NCBI GenBank assembly: GCA_963989385.1
Contig: OZ022501.1
Location: 22,592,102 to 22,656,101, forward strand
Length of the DNA: 64,000 nucleotides
Origin: Ctena decussata
Taxonomy: Eukaryota; Mollusca; Bivalvia; Lucinida; Lucinidae
Reading direction: 5' to 3'
A program made the translations under genes and the position numbers. The notes beneath the pieces are model-generated. The model saw nothing but the letters and a program-made list of their open reading frames with translations. It searched no databases and was not told the origin of the DNA. Of the stretch, positions 32,870 through 44,552 are shown one piece after another (the stretch's first letter is position 1; each line of letters begins with the position of its first letter).

Positions 32870-34390
32870 GAGCGCATGTAACACCATGTTTTTTACAGCA
32901 CACGAAAATACCTTTGGCAAAAATTTTCCAACAATCATTAGATGAAAGTAAAATCCCTGAAATATGGAAATGTGCCAATGTAACAGCTATTTTCAAAAAA
33001 GGTGAAAGAAAAGACCCAGCCAATTATAGACCAATCAGTTTAACTTCTGTAGCGGGAAAACTGATGGAAAGACTCATTCGAAATGCATTGGTTGAGCACT
33101 TGACAAGCAACAATTTGTTTGCCACAGAACAGCATGGATTTATTACTGGTAAATCATGTATTACACAACTTTTGGAATATATGGAAGACATAACTCAAGC
33201 TATCAATAACGGAGACGATGTTGATGTAATATATTTAGATTTTCGAAAGGCTTTTGACCGTGTACCACATACTTATGCATAAACTACATAGATACGGAGT
33301 CAGGGGCAGTCTTTACAACTGGATCAAGGAGTTCCTTAACAAAAGAGTGCAGAGGGTTGTTGTCAGTGGCGTGGAATCTGGGTGGCAAAAAGTTACTAGC
33401 AGAATACCCCAAGGGAGTGTTTGGGGGCCGGTGTTATTCTTAATATTCATCAACGACCTGCCTGATGTTCTGGAGGTTTGTGTTAAGCTGTTTGCAGACG
33501 ACACAAAACTATATAAACAGATAACCTGCCAACAAGATACCCAACAAGTACAGCATTGTGTAACATCAGCAATGACATGGGCTAAAGACTGGGATATGGA
33601 ATTTAACAATGCTAAGTGTCACCACCTACATATGGGGAAACACGACCTTGGACATAGATATACTATTGAAACCCCAGAAGGAGAATGTGAAATTACAAAA
33701 GTAGACAGTGAAAAAGATTTAGGTGTCACTATAGATAAAAATTTGACATTTAGAGAGCACATCTCAATTAAAATAAATACTGCTAATAGAAACCTTGGAA
33801 TTATATTTAGAACCTTTACCTATTTGGACCCTGATATGTTTTTGAATCTGTATAAAAGCTTAGTAAGGCCACACCTGGAATATGCAACTGTAATTTGGTC
33901 ACCCCTGTACAAAAAGGACAGAATCATAATTCATTATAGTAAATGTTCAACACTTGTTAGATCCCGTAAAAACCTGTCGTACCCTGAAAGATTAAAGAAA
34001 CTTGGTTTACCATCTTTGGAATATAGAAGGGAAAGTCTTTTAGATCGGATTTGATACAAGTCTACAAGATTCTGTGTGGAATAGATAAAGTAGAACAGGA
34101 CAAACTATTCACAATGGCAACATATAGTATGACTAGAGGACATTCTCAGAAATTGTACAAAGAAAGACCTCGTTTAGATATACGGGCAATAGCTTTAGTA
34201 ACAGAGTTGTAAATGCATGGAATCAACTTCCTGAACAAGTAGTAACGGCACCCTCCCTGAACGCTTTTAAGAGTCGGTTGAATTCTCACTGGGAGGGACA
34301 CCCATGGAAATTTTACCCAGCATGTTACGAGACTGGTGCAACTACCGGACTGAGAAATCTAAATCCAAATGCGTCTTTACAAGTCAGATG
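32870..34390 (+). pseudogene. Decayed LINE reverse transcriptase (CR1/jockey-like), 5'-truncated
   Basis: The RT core starts mid-protein: FKKGERKDPANYRPISLTS, then FRKAFDRVPH (motif A), and after a frameshift near 33270 RIPQGSVWGPVLFLIFINDL (motif B) and LFADDTKLYK (motif C, catalytic Asp pair kept). LVRPHLEYATVIWSP follows. Two more frame breaks (near 33930-33960 and 34047) and one near 34190 precede a C-terminal tail with NRVVNAWNQLPEQVV and KSRLNSHWEG, ending at TGA 34388-34390. No endonuclease remains. The protein type differs clearly from the intact LINE at 1.5-7.3 kb: no CCHC finger and a different tail. It is dead by frameshift. Confidence 0.88.
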
Positions 34391-35536
34391 ACTTTCAACG
34401 ACGTCGACTACGTGAGTATGCGACATTCCAGACCAGTTTAAGCGGACAAAAAATGTAAAGCACAGGACAAGTTTCAGAACATCACTTTTAGAACTGAATC
34501 ATTAACAGAGCCCCATAGGTGAGTCAAACAAAAATTTCAGAAGGGGCGAATGAATCAGGGCTGAGCAGTTAAATTCCAACTCTGGAAAGGCACATCCAAG
34601 TCGGGAACATAGTCAAACTCAGGAAAAACTCTGCGAGTATCATAGTCACTACACTTAAAGTTCAAAACACCATTACTGACTGCAAAAAGGTGTACTCTCA
34701 ACTTTTGGCTTGTACCTGCAAATGCCATTGCCTAGGGGTACATGTGCCCCATAGCAAAAATATGTGTGGGCTTGCTGTCAGCTTGACTTGGAATTAATAC
34801 ATGGATGAGTGCTGCTTCTGTCTGCATCTTTGTCAAAGGCATACTGTTGCATAGATTATAGTACACATGTATTAACCTTCTGTAATATTCCTACAAATTT
34901 AAACCAACTTAGAATAAATACTTGTGTGCATGACAGATGCTGGATTGCAGATTTGCACCTAGAACAAATGTCATATGTTCAGTTGAATTCAGAAAGGATT
35001 GTACATGAAAACTGTATACAGACACTTCCACTATCTACTTATATGGGTAGTGTAGTGTCTGCATACGCATATACTATTTTGATATGTCTATACAGCAAAG
35101 AGCTTGTCCACATTATAGAAGCAACATTTTCCAATGGACCTTCTTGAATCTTTCTACAGTTTTACGTAATTGTAGATTTGCATTAAACCTTTAGAAGTTA
35201 GACATGTCTGAAATTAATTCAGCCAGGCATGACTGCAAACTTTGTTCAGTACAGAGTTATGGTCCCTTAAAATTTACCTTGACAGTGTCTGAATTATGTT
35301 TAGGAAAAAATTTGTCTGCATGTTGGAAGCTCCATTTTTATGCCATCTATTGAAACAGTAATATTGCCTTGGTCATATTTGTTGTAGTTAGCCCAAATGC
35401 TCTAATGAGCATGTGCATGCCCATATTTTAAGTGTGTTTTGGAGTTGGACTGGACACAGCAGTTATGTCTCCTAGAAATTTATAGTAATTTTATAGTAAT
35501 TAACTTAAAATAGGGAAAAACTTCTCTGTATGTAAA
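34391..35536. other. No recognisable gene
   Basis: The first ~100 bp are probably the 3' UTR of the decayed LINE. The ORF at 34809-35147 (112 codons) has no motif I recognise and no clear splice context. I treat it as chance. Confidence 0.3.
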
Positions 35537-35886
35537 ATGAACCATGACATGACAAAACTAACGAAGTGGCATGTTCACCCAGTGAAGACTCAGATCAGCC
35601 TGCACATTTACCCGGTCTATTCAGAGCCTTTTCTGTCAGTATGAAGGTAGCTTAGACCCTTAGCTATAACTCTGTGAGCACACAGCAACTTTAGACACTG
35701 AACAGACTGGGTGGGCATCTGCCCAGTCTAATCAGAGTCTTCCCAGTTGGCATGAAGGTAGCTTAGACCCATAGCTACTTTTTAAGGGCAAGCAAAGACT
35801 CTGAACAGACTGGGCAGATGCCCAGGCTGATCTGAAGCTTTGCTGGGCATGCATACCACTTTGTTGATTTGTCGTGTCCCAGCACA
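35537..35886. mobile_element. MITE family G, copy 1, with internal duplication
   Basis: The ends TGAACCATGACATGACAAAA (left) and TTGATTTGTCGTGTCCCAGC (right) bracket GACTCAGATCAGCCTG and GACTGGGCAGATGCCCAGGC words. It is ~100 bp longer than copies 2 and 3 because the ATGAAGGTAGCTTAGACCC segment occurs twice. Confidence 0.75.
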
Positions 35887-36278
35887 GTTATAATTTATCT
35901 ACAAGTGATTTTGTCTTATATTTCTAACTTGTAATGGATTTGTATCATACATGGAATTGTAGGTCAGTTGGACTCTGAGATCAACCTGGTTCAGTCTACT
36001 TGAAGAACTTTTCACCATATATATTTCATAGTATATGCATTTTTTTCAGCTCACCTGAGCCGAAGGCTCACAAGGTGAGCTTATAGTATAGGCTTGGTCC
36101 GTCGTCCGTCCCTGCGTCGTACGTCGTACGTCCACACTTTTAAACATTAATATCTGCTAAAGTAGCTGGCCAATCTTGATCAAATTTTATGTGTAGCATG
36201 GTTGGGGTGGGGGATTGATTGGATATAGTTTTGAGACTGATTGGTTTAAAACTGTGGTTACCATGGCAACAGAAAGGT

Positions 36279-36950
36279 CCCATAGACTTATAATGGGGAA
36301 AATGTTGTCCGGGCCCTAGCGTCTTCATTTTTGATTGCAACTTCTTCAAACTTGCAGGTATCCAGGACAGTCAAAACATCTCGGACCAGTTCGAATTTGG
36401 ACCAGGTTGGATTATTTTTTTCAGAGTTACTTGCCCTTGAGCGATAAAATATTTTCCCATAGACTTACAATCGAGAAAATGTTGTCCGGGCCCTAGCTTC
36501 TTCATTTTTGATCGCAACTTCTTCAAACTTGCAGGTATCCAGGACAGTCAAAACATCTCGGACCAATTTGAATTTGGGCCAGGTTGGATCATTCATTTTA
36601 GAGTTACTTGCCCTTGAGCTATAAAATATTTTCCCATAGACTTACCATGGAGAAAATGTTGTCTGGGTCCTAGCTTCTTCATTTCTGATTGCAACTTCTT
36701 CAAACTTGCAGGTATCCAGGACAGTCAAAACAAATCGGACCAGTTCAAATTTGGGCTAGGTTGGATCATTCTTTTTAGAGTTACTTGCCCTTGAAAGATA
36801 AAATATTTTCCCTTAGACTTATAATGGGGAAAATATTGTCTGGGCCATAGCTCCTTCATTTTTGATCGCAGCTCCTTGAAACTTGCAGGTATTCAGGATG
36901 GCCAAAACATCTCGGACCTTTTCTAATGTGGGCCAGGTTGGATTATTATC
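36279..36950 (+). repeat. Tandem array, four copies of a ~177-bp unit
   Basis: Units start at CCCATAGACTTATAATGGGG (36279) and its variants at 36456, 36632 and 36810. Each holds GTTGTCCGGGCCCTAGC, CTTCTTCAAACTTGCAGGTA and TCCAGGACAGTCAAAACA. The array is part of the outer Helitron-like element. Confidence 0.85.
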
Positions 36951-38215
36951 CCCTCGCACAACGAAGTTGTGGAGGGGATATAGGGTCTGTCCCGTATGTA
37001 CGTTTGTATGTATGCACGTATGTTCACCTTTAGTCATCCCTCTAGCTACCTCATTTATTATATAATTTTGATATATTGGGTATGACATTACCTTGAACGA
37101 GTTTGCATTTCAGCATGATGGAGTCAAGGTCAAGGTCACAGTGGCTATTTTTAGAAAAACTTTGTTATCACTTTAACGCCTTCATTTGTGGACCGATTTC
37201 GATTTAACTTCACACAAGTGATAAGTATGGCAATATCTTAGACAAGTTTGCATTTCAGCGTTCTGGGGTCAAGGTCACAGCGGCTATTTTCAAAAAAAAC
37301 ATTGTCATTGCATTAGCGCCTTGATTTATGGACCACATTCGATTTAATTTCACACAAGTGATTGGTATTACAATATCTTGGACAAGTTCGCATTTCAGCG
37401 TTCTGAGGTCAAGGTCAAGGTCACAGTGGCTATTTTAAGAAAACTTTGTCATCACTCTAGCGCCTTCATTTATGGGCCGATTTTGATTAAAGCTTCACAA
37501 AAATGTTTAGTATGACAATATCTTGAATAAGTTTGCGTTTCAGCATCCTAAGGTCAATGTCAAGGTGACAGTGGCTATTTTTAGAAAAACTCTGTCATCA
37601 TTTTAGTGCTTTCATTTATGGAATGATTTGGATTGTACTTCACAAAAGTGATAAGTATGATAATATTTTGGACAAGAACACGTTTTAGCGTTCTGGGGTC
37701 AAGGTGAAGGACACAGTGGCTATTTTTAGAAAAACTTTGTCATCGCTGTAGCATCTTCATTTAAGGACCAAATTTGATTTAATTTCACACAAGTGATTGG
37801 TATTACAATATCTTGGACAAGTTCGCGTTTCAGCATTCTAAGGTCAAGGTCACAGTGGCTGTTTTTAGAAAAACTCTGTCATCCCTCTAGCTCTTTCATT
37901 TATGGACCGATTTGGATTAAAACTTCACACATATGTTTAGTATGACAGTATCTAGAACAAGCTCGCATTTCAGGGTCCTAAGATCAATGTCAAGGTCACA
38001 GTGGCTACTATTAATAGAAAAACTTTTTCATCGCTCTAGTGCTTTCATTTATTGACCATTTTTTATTTAACCTCACACAAGTGATAAGTATAGCAATATC
38101 TTGGACAAGTATGCGTTTCAGCGTTCTGGGGTCAAGTTCAAGGTCACAGCGGCTATTTTTAGAAAAACTTTGTCATCGCTCAAGTGCCTTCATTTATGGA
38201 CAGATTTTTTTTATG
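36948..38215 (+). repeat. Second nested head and ~143-bp tandem array (about eight units)
   Basis: The head TCCCCTCGCACAACGAAGTT then GTGGAGGGGA forms a hairpin (CCCCTC/GAGGGG). Units each contain TTTGCATTTCAGCGTTCTGG, GGTCAAGGTCACAGTGGC, TTAGAAAAACTTTGTCATC and CTTCATTTATGGACCGATTT. Starts fall near 37107, 37246, 37387, 37530, 37674, 37820, 37960 and 38108. Confidence 0.8.
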
Positions 38216-38475
38216 CCCCTGTGACGATAGTCAGGGGGCATTAAGATTTGCCCCTGTCTGCCGTCTGACCATCTGTCCATCCTTTTGTCACACTTTGTGG
38301 TATAGAGTTTGTGTAATCAACTTCTACAGTTTTCAATGGATCTTTTTCTAACTTTGCATGCATGTTGTGGACATATTTGACAGTTTCAAACTATCAGGTT
38401 TGTTCAGTTGATGATCCTCATTATACCTTTGACCTTTTACTCAGGTGAGCGGCTCAGGGCCTCATGGCCCTCTTG
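38214..38475 (+). mobile_element. Third nested Helitron-like head with 3' terminus
   Basis: ATGCCCCTGTGACGATAGTC then AGGGGGCAT is an inverted repeat typical of a 5' head. ~220 bp later the element ends in the 38456-38475 hairpin-CTTG. The 3' end therefore may belong to this inner copy, leaving the outer copies without their own ends. Confidence 0.55.
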
Positions 38476-38720
38476 TCTTATCTCTTAAACACTCCACAGT
38501 ATATAGTGATTTGCATTGTATGAGAGATAAGAACTAAATCTGATGCTGCAAATGACAAGGCATAAGGTGAGACTTCGCTGTTCTTTGAACACGATTCTAG
38601 TTGCTGTATCTTGTGCATGGTACCTGGGGTAATGGTTCAGTCTGACTTTTCAAATGACCTAATACTGCTTGTGGGTCACTATATGGTCTATTTTTCATGG
38701 TTCAGTGATTTGCAATATAT

Positions 38721-38807
38721 CTTAAACCTTATTTAATGGACTTTAATTTTACTTTTTATAGTATGACTATAAAAAGTAAAATAAAGGTCCATTAAATAAT
38801 GTTTAAG
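38721..38807. repeat. 87-nt long hairpin, 42-bp stem, 3-nt loop
   Basis: CTTAAACCTTATTTAATGGA onward to 38762 is complementary to 38766-38807 with three mismatches around ATG. Such a tight AT-rich palindrome is more likely a minimal fold-back element than a microRNA precursor, which needs a larger loop. Confidence 0.7.
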
Positions 38808-38809
38808 TC

Positions 38810-40118
38810 ATTATGGCATTACAGCTGACTATATTACTTGTAGGTCCCTGTGACCTTTATTTCATAGTTTGTTTTTACCTCTGCATACTGGAACTCAGGT
38901 GAGCCATCATTGCCCATGGGTGACTTCATAAGGTAGCTATTTTGATTTTGCCAAGTCATTAATAGTAATTTATAATATTGGATATATTTTGTGTTCACCA
39001 TGTTTATACAACAAAGGACCATTTAGTCCTTTGTTTGCATGAACTAAGCACTTGTTTGTTCATTCACAAGTTATAAAGTGTTTAGCATTTATCATGTTTA
39101 TACTGTTTACTAGTTAGTGATTATTTTAGCTTCACGAATTGTATATGAAGGAGCCATTTGGATGTAAGTGGTCAAAGTACCCAAATCAAAAGTCCGAACT
39201 CAATGATGAATCCTGCTGCACCAGTGTTTCGTGAAAAGTTTAGGTGTAATTGGTTAATAAATCTCCCATGTTTTCTCTGTTTCTTCAAAGGTAGACAACT
39301 TTTGTGGCTTCCTGTTCATCCTTCCCTGGAAAAGGAAGCCCTTCCTTCGAAACTCCATCAGTGCTTAGAGCCAATCATTCCAGGCGTTCAACCATGAAAC
39401 TAGGTCACAGTGACCTACTTTCCTGATAATTGACATCCGTATCATGGTAAAGAAATCAGTATTAAAAGATTAGCAAGTCTTGTCATTGAAAGCTTAAACT
39501 TTTCCATCCAGTACTAAACACTTTTTTGACTAGTGGATTTATCCAGCATAATTTGGATGAGATGATCATTTCTAGTTTAGGGGTTTCTGGTAATTACTAT
39601 CTGATTTTTATTGTATTTTGCATAGGAATTTGTGTAAGCAAACAGTGTTGACCCTTACCAGAGGCTGCATTCTGCAGCACCTGAACTGGGTCTGCACTGT
39701 TTAACGTTTGCATATGTCCCCAGAACCGGTTTCCAGTCTAAAAAAGTCAACCTATATTCTGATATAGTCAGAGCCCTGACTGGGGCAGCTATCTGGTTCA
39801 ATATTTTGTTTCTTTTTTGTCTATACCAAAAGTTTTTGGTGCATATGTCAAGCTTTGCTTCAGCTTATGTTGTACATCAGCCTTTAAAAAACAGAATACA
39901 ACATCCTAGGGGTATAGAAGTAATATGATGGGTTAATTTTGAATATTCCTTATAGCATACTGGTACCCTGGCTTTCTGCCATGAGCTTTGTATATCTATA
40001 TGTATGTTTGTGGTCACCGTAAGTGTATTCCAATATCTCATTTAATGGTCCGAATAAAGTCATTTAAACAACATTATCTCAATTCAAAGCAATCTAAAAA
40101 CCTGTATCTGACTATAAT
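38810..40118. other. No supported gene; weak exon-like segment at 39301-39397
   Basis: TTTTCTCTGTTTCTTCAAAG is a good acceptor-like tract before an open stretch to 39397 (LLWLPVHPSLEKEALPSK in one frame). There is no matching donor or start and no recognised family, so this remains a guess. Confidence 0.15.
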
Positions 40119-40119
40119 T

Positions 40120-40363
40120 ATATGAGCCGCAACAGGACAAAACCAACAAAGTGGTTGTGTGCCCAGTGCAGACTCAGATCAGCCTGGGCATCCGCCCAGA
40201 CTGATCAGAGTCTTCGCTGTCCACATGGACGTGGCTTAGACCCTTGGCTACCCTTTAAGTGCTAAGCAAAGAGCCTGATCAGACTGAGTAAATGCCAAGG
40301 CTGATCTGAGCATGCGCTGGGCACACAACCACTTTGTTGGTTTTCTCGTGTAGCAGCTCATAT
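40120..40363. mobile_element. MITE family G, copy 2 (best preserved)
   Basis: The left end ATGAGCCGCAACAGGACAAA, then ACCAACAAAGTGGTTGTGTG mirrors the right end CACACAACCACTTTGTTGGT, then TTTCTCGTGTAGCAGCTCAT. The TIRs extend nearly 50 bp. The interior carries TGGGCATCCGCCCAGACTGA. TA-rich flanks may include a TA duplication. Confidence 0.82.
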
Positions 40364-41748
40364 GTTATGGGCATGTATTTGAGCTGTATTATGTGAAAAG
40401 AGCCTAATACTAATTCAGATAGCAAACACTTATCCATATACTCTCTGATTGGAGCCTTTTGTATTTACCATTTGTGCAATCTGGGGAACAGAAAACTTTT
40501 AGTAGCCTCAAGTGCATGTGCATGTATAGACAGACAGACCCGAGTCTTGGCTGTTAATTTCATGCTGTGTAAGAGGCTTTTTCTCGTGTCGCAATTTTTG
40601 TATTTGTATACTTAACACTGTTTGTATATCCATTCATATTGACAGTATATCAAACATCAAGACTTCTGTTATTAATGGGAATAGTGGATTCACAATTGGA
40701 TTAATTTTGAAGATTACATGTTGATGAGATTTGTATGAAAATCTCATCTGTAATAATGATACTGGTATTCATAGGACTTTAGCTACATATTCTCTGGTGA
40801 GTCTCAGAAATTTGAAAAATATCTTTCCATTTCGAGTAAAACTTTGGATCATTTCAGACATGTTCATCAGACATCTTCAGCTTAACTTAAGTCAGCCTTA
40901 GCTGACAGTTCATGTTAACACTATTAATAAATTTTCTTAGCTTACAGTAGGACCTAAGTTAACCAATGATGCCCCATATCAAAAATTATTATGGGATTCC
41001 ATGTGACATTTTGCTGAACACAAACAAGATCTTTGTTTTCCTGCCTCACTGTGACGCGAACAAATTAAAAAAAAAAAAAAAAATTCTACATGAAAAATGT
41101 TTGCTCATGGCAGAAAACTTTGAAATTAGAAACTCCTGCCAGAAATCCTGGCAGGAAGAAAGATCAAGCTTAATAATTTTCATGCAAACTTAAACCAGTT
41201 CCACCGCATAAAGATTTTGGCAGTTTACAGCATTTCAGCTTTGCTTAATCAGTGCTCCAGATAAAAAAATTTTCAATCAGTACCGTACTGGTCAAAATTT
41301 TCTTGGATCAGTATCCACGATTCTGCTTCAGTATTTGCACTGAACCGACAGATGTAACATGAACACATATTTAATTTCAACAGTATTTCAGTGGTACTCC
41401 CTGGCTTGACTTTGCCTTGTAAAATACTACCGCTTTCACTGTGTGGAAATATACTCTTTCTTAAACCAAAAATATGCCAAATCAAAATCTGATTAGTGTA
41501 AACATATTTTATTTCAATTTTATACAAGTTATGTACAGGTTTCAAATAGTATACAATAGCAAAAGGATCTGAACAGAAGCCAGGGGCTTATTTAGTTCAT
41601 CTCCTGTGGAATATATCAAGCTGTATCAAAATAAGGCAGAATTATATATCTATACTGGTAATACAGTGGCTAGTACTAAGTAGAATCATATAGCACAGCA
41701 TTAAAATATTGTAGAAAATGATTACATAAACAGAAACAGAAAAAAAAA

Positions 41749-41756
41749 ACCAAAGA

Positions 41757-41790
<34 letters not shown>
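41749..41790. repeat. Poly-A tract
   Basis: About 34 A with a short interrupted A-rich lead-in. It could be the tail of a plus-strand retroposon, but no body is recognised just upstream. Confidence 0.85.
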
Positions 41791-41792
<2 letters not shown>

Positions 41793-42044
41793 AAGTGGAG
41801 CATTTGAAAACAGATAAAGACTAGAGCAACGTGTCTAATGTCAGGACGAGGTTTACCCGATAGGAATTTAATTTAATTTAACTACTAGTGGGTCAAGGTG
41901 AAAGCTTCATTAATTTAGCAGGCAGTTTCCAGGATACCATTTCCTTCAAATAACATGAATTGAGTAACACTTACGAACCTGATGCATGTAGTTAAAATGA
42001 TCAATAACAATTGCATAGTAATATTGCATCAAGTTCCTTCGGAA

Positions 42045-42475
42045 CTAAAACCGTTTACTGTCCTTGATGAAAACTTGGACACATCCAAAAATAGTGTTAT
42101 TTAGTGGTAAAGACAATGAACTGTTGCCGTGCATTAAAGTATCGAGTGAAACAGTACATATTTGAGACAAAGAGTTGATCAGGTTACGACGTATATCAGT
42201 ATAACGTGAACAATGAAAGAAATAGTGTTGTGCATTTTCAATGCTACCGCAGCTACATAAAGGTGAATCTATAATATTTTTCAAAAAAAGGTCATAATTA
42301 AGAGAGCTACATTTCGTTCTCAAGCGAGTATGGAGTACTTGTAATTTTCTATCTCCTACGTAATAATATTTTGGAACAATCAACCTGTTTCGATTCAGGC
42401 GATTTTTAAACGAATTAACTGATGCAGAATTTCTGTCTTCGTCTTCAAGACTATTCCAGTCTCTAACTACGGATC
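42045..42475 (-). pseudogene. LINE reverse transcriptase C-terminal fragment
   Basis: On the minus strand the frame reads VRDWNSLEDEDRNSASVNSF, then GDRKLQVLHTRLRTKCSSL and SPLCSCGSIENAQHYFFHC. The W-N-LP-like tail followed by a CxC...HxxxHC finger is typical of the C-terminus of APE-type LINE ORF2 proteins. A stop lies upstream near 42480 and the RT core is absent. It is distinct from both other LINEs in the window. Confidence 0.8.
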
Positions 42476-43336
42476 TGATTTATTAAACAATTCTATCATG
42501 ACTCAACCTTGTGCAAGCGCCGTCTGACTGCTTCACAAAATGTTAATATCAAACTGAAACTGGTTTACAAATTGTGGTTGATGTTGCCAGAAGGAAGCGA
42601 ACAGGTCATAAGCAAATTGTAATAACCAGTGTGCCCAAACATGATCGAGTATGAGTTTGCTTGGCACCTGTCTCAGCAGATACTTCAAGACGTTCCAAAC
42701 ATGTTCTGTGCCTCATGTGTTTGCGTTGAAAAATCCAATTTTACAGTGCTAATATAAGCACAAACTGGGTTCATGCGAATCAAATTTGGATTTGAACTGC
42801 AATTTTCTACCTACCACAATGTTTTTAACCTTTTCTACATGCAGTCATAACCGCACCTGAGATAATAGCATTTATTATCTCATAGACGCATCTACGATTT
42901 TCGCTTGATTTGTCAGTAAGCCCAAAAAACCGCAGGATAGAGGCCTGCTTGTCCTGCTTAGAGCTCGAAGCCATGCTTTCCTTCTTTCAGTTTTGAAGCA
43001 ACTGGTTTACACGCATTAGAAAGACTGAATCAGAGGGAAATTATTTAGAATCAGTCAGCTTCTCGAGGAGTGCGTCGCATAAAGAAGCTCAGTCTACTGG
43101 ATGATATTATAATGCAAGCTTCTATGGGAACTCGTCCAGGTGGTACGGATTACCTGAAAATGATCCGTAACGGCTTAAAAGTGTCCGTACCCGGTACCGA
43201 TAAAATTTCCAATAGCTCCGTATCGGCCAAAAATGATCCGTAATATACGGAGATACGGACGCTATCTGGAGCACTGCTTAATATAAGCAGCATTTCTTGG
43301 TTTTAAAAAAGCTATTGCAAAGAAAGCTCAACAAAT

Positions 43337-43682
43337 ACTGTATTAATCCTAATAAATGCCCTTGCTCTAATAAATGCCCCCTCCCTTGTTTTCAAAAATA
43401 GTGTTATATCAACTTGCATGAATTCCTGTTTGCTTCGATATCTGGATGAGGTAGCGCTTTAAAATGGGGTAAATTCTTAAAGGTCCTAAAGGAGCAAATT
43501 CTTACCTTTTAGAGTTGACCCTTACTGAAAATGGTGCCCGCAAAAATAGTAGCTTCCTCTTCAAGTATACCCATTTATCTTTAGCACTTGGCAGTGGCTG
43601 AATAACTACATTTTAGGCTCTAAATAATGCACCCCCTTTTTGTAAAATGTGCGGAGTTTAATAGAATTGATAGAGTATTTTG
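43337..43682 (+). mobile_element. MITE family H, copy 1
   Basis: Starts ATACTGTATTAATCCTAATA, then AATGCCC, and ends TTTAATAGAATTGATAGAGT, an imperfect inverted repeat. The interior includes GAGTTGACCCTTACTGA and AAGTATACCCAT. The same order recurs at 58011-58532. Confidence 0.7.
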
Positions 43683-44317
43683 TGTTTATATATTAAACAA
43701 ATTTTTCAACTGGACTGGTTCACATGAACAAAGATTTCTCTTTTAAAAGACCTTAATTTTCAAATAAACTTAGACTGTATGAATGGCCAACAATGCCACA
43801 GCTGTCTCTGGTTCTTTATTTCAGCAGAACTGCAGCAAATGTGCTGGACAATGAGCTTCATAAAAGAGAAGGCTTCAGGTTTGCACAATTAACATAATAT
43901 TTGTTGAAGTGTTGTGCTAAGCCTTTCCTTACAATCTTGAACTAAAGCCTGGAATATTTCAGTTTGAGATTAATGTGACTGTCAGACTTACATTTGATTT
44001 CATTATGGAGCTGGCCAGGGGAGTGTATATCATGGGACTCCTCTCAGTTGTCCAAGTAACAACTTTACTTTCCACTCAAAAAAGAAATAAAAACATTTTA
44101 ATATCTTATTTTTGATAAGGATATCAATATGGTGCTTGAAAGAGAAACATTAGCTACTTCTATTTATCTCTTCATATTGTTTACTTACCCAAAGGAGATA
44201 TTTGAACAAGGGTTAACCAGAAAGTCTCTTAAATAATGGCTGTCTACAATAGTATTTGTGATATTATAAGTGTAAGTCTACTTACACTTAATTTTGAGTG
44301 CCTATGATAGGAAAGAT

Positions 44318-44552
44318 TGTATACTGTATTAATCCTAATAAATGCCCCTGTTCAAATAAATGCCCCATGCCTCTTTTCCAAGATATTTAAAAGCAACGGA
44401 GATGTATGGGTATATCCTGTGTTTTCAGTCAGTTGTACAAAGGGGAATTCGAACAACTTTCATGAATTCCTATTTACTTCTCTGGAGGACATTTAAATTA
44501 TTAGCCTTTCCAACTGTGGTCCACTCTTAAGGAAAGAATTTGCACCCTTATT
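44318..44552 (+). mobile_element. MITE family H, copy 2, truncated
   Basis: ATACTGTATTAATCCTAATA, then AATGCCCC through GGAAAGAATTTGCACC matches the left two-thirds of the family. The copy stops where the Helitron-like element begins at ~44553, and its remainder is not found after 48856. Confidence 0.65.

Larger units (their letters stand above)
36046..38475 (+). mobile_element. Composite Helitron-like element with nested heads
   Basis: It begins TCAGCTCACCTGAGCC with an inverted GCTCACC/GGTGAGC (36050/36074). It ends with hairpin AGGGCC-TCAT-GGCCCT (38456-38471) followed by CTTG and T. A 5' TC, a subterminal 3' hairpin and a short CT-rich end, with no target duplication, are Helitron-like, although CTTG departs from the classical CTRR. 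Two further heads of different subfamilies (36948 and 38214) lie inside in the same orientation. No Rep/helicase ORF is present, so it is non-autonomous. Confidence 0.72.
41244..43282. mobile_element. hAT-like non-autonomous element, 2.0 kb, 6-bp duplication
   Basis: The ends CAGTGCTCCAGATA (41250) and TATCTGGAGCACTG (43276) are flanked by CTTAAT on both sides. Next to the ends are TACCGTACTGG and CCGGTACCG-type words. The interior has no transposase ORF and carries a LINE fragment (about 42045-42475) and a poly-A run (41749-41789). Confidence 0.78.

Noticed and set aside
38721..38807. microRNA precursor
   Set aside because: The 3-nt loop and 42-bp nearly perfect AT-rich stem do not suit Drosha/Dicer processing. 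A fold-back element is more likely.
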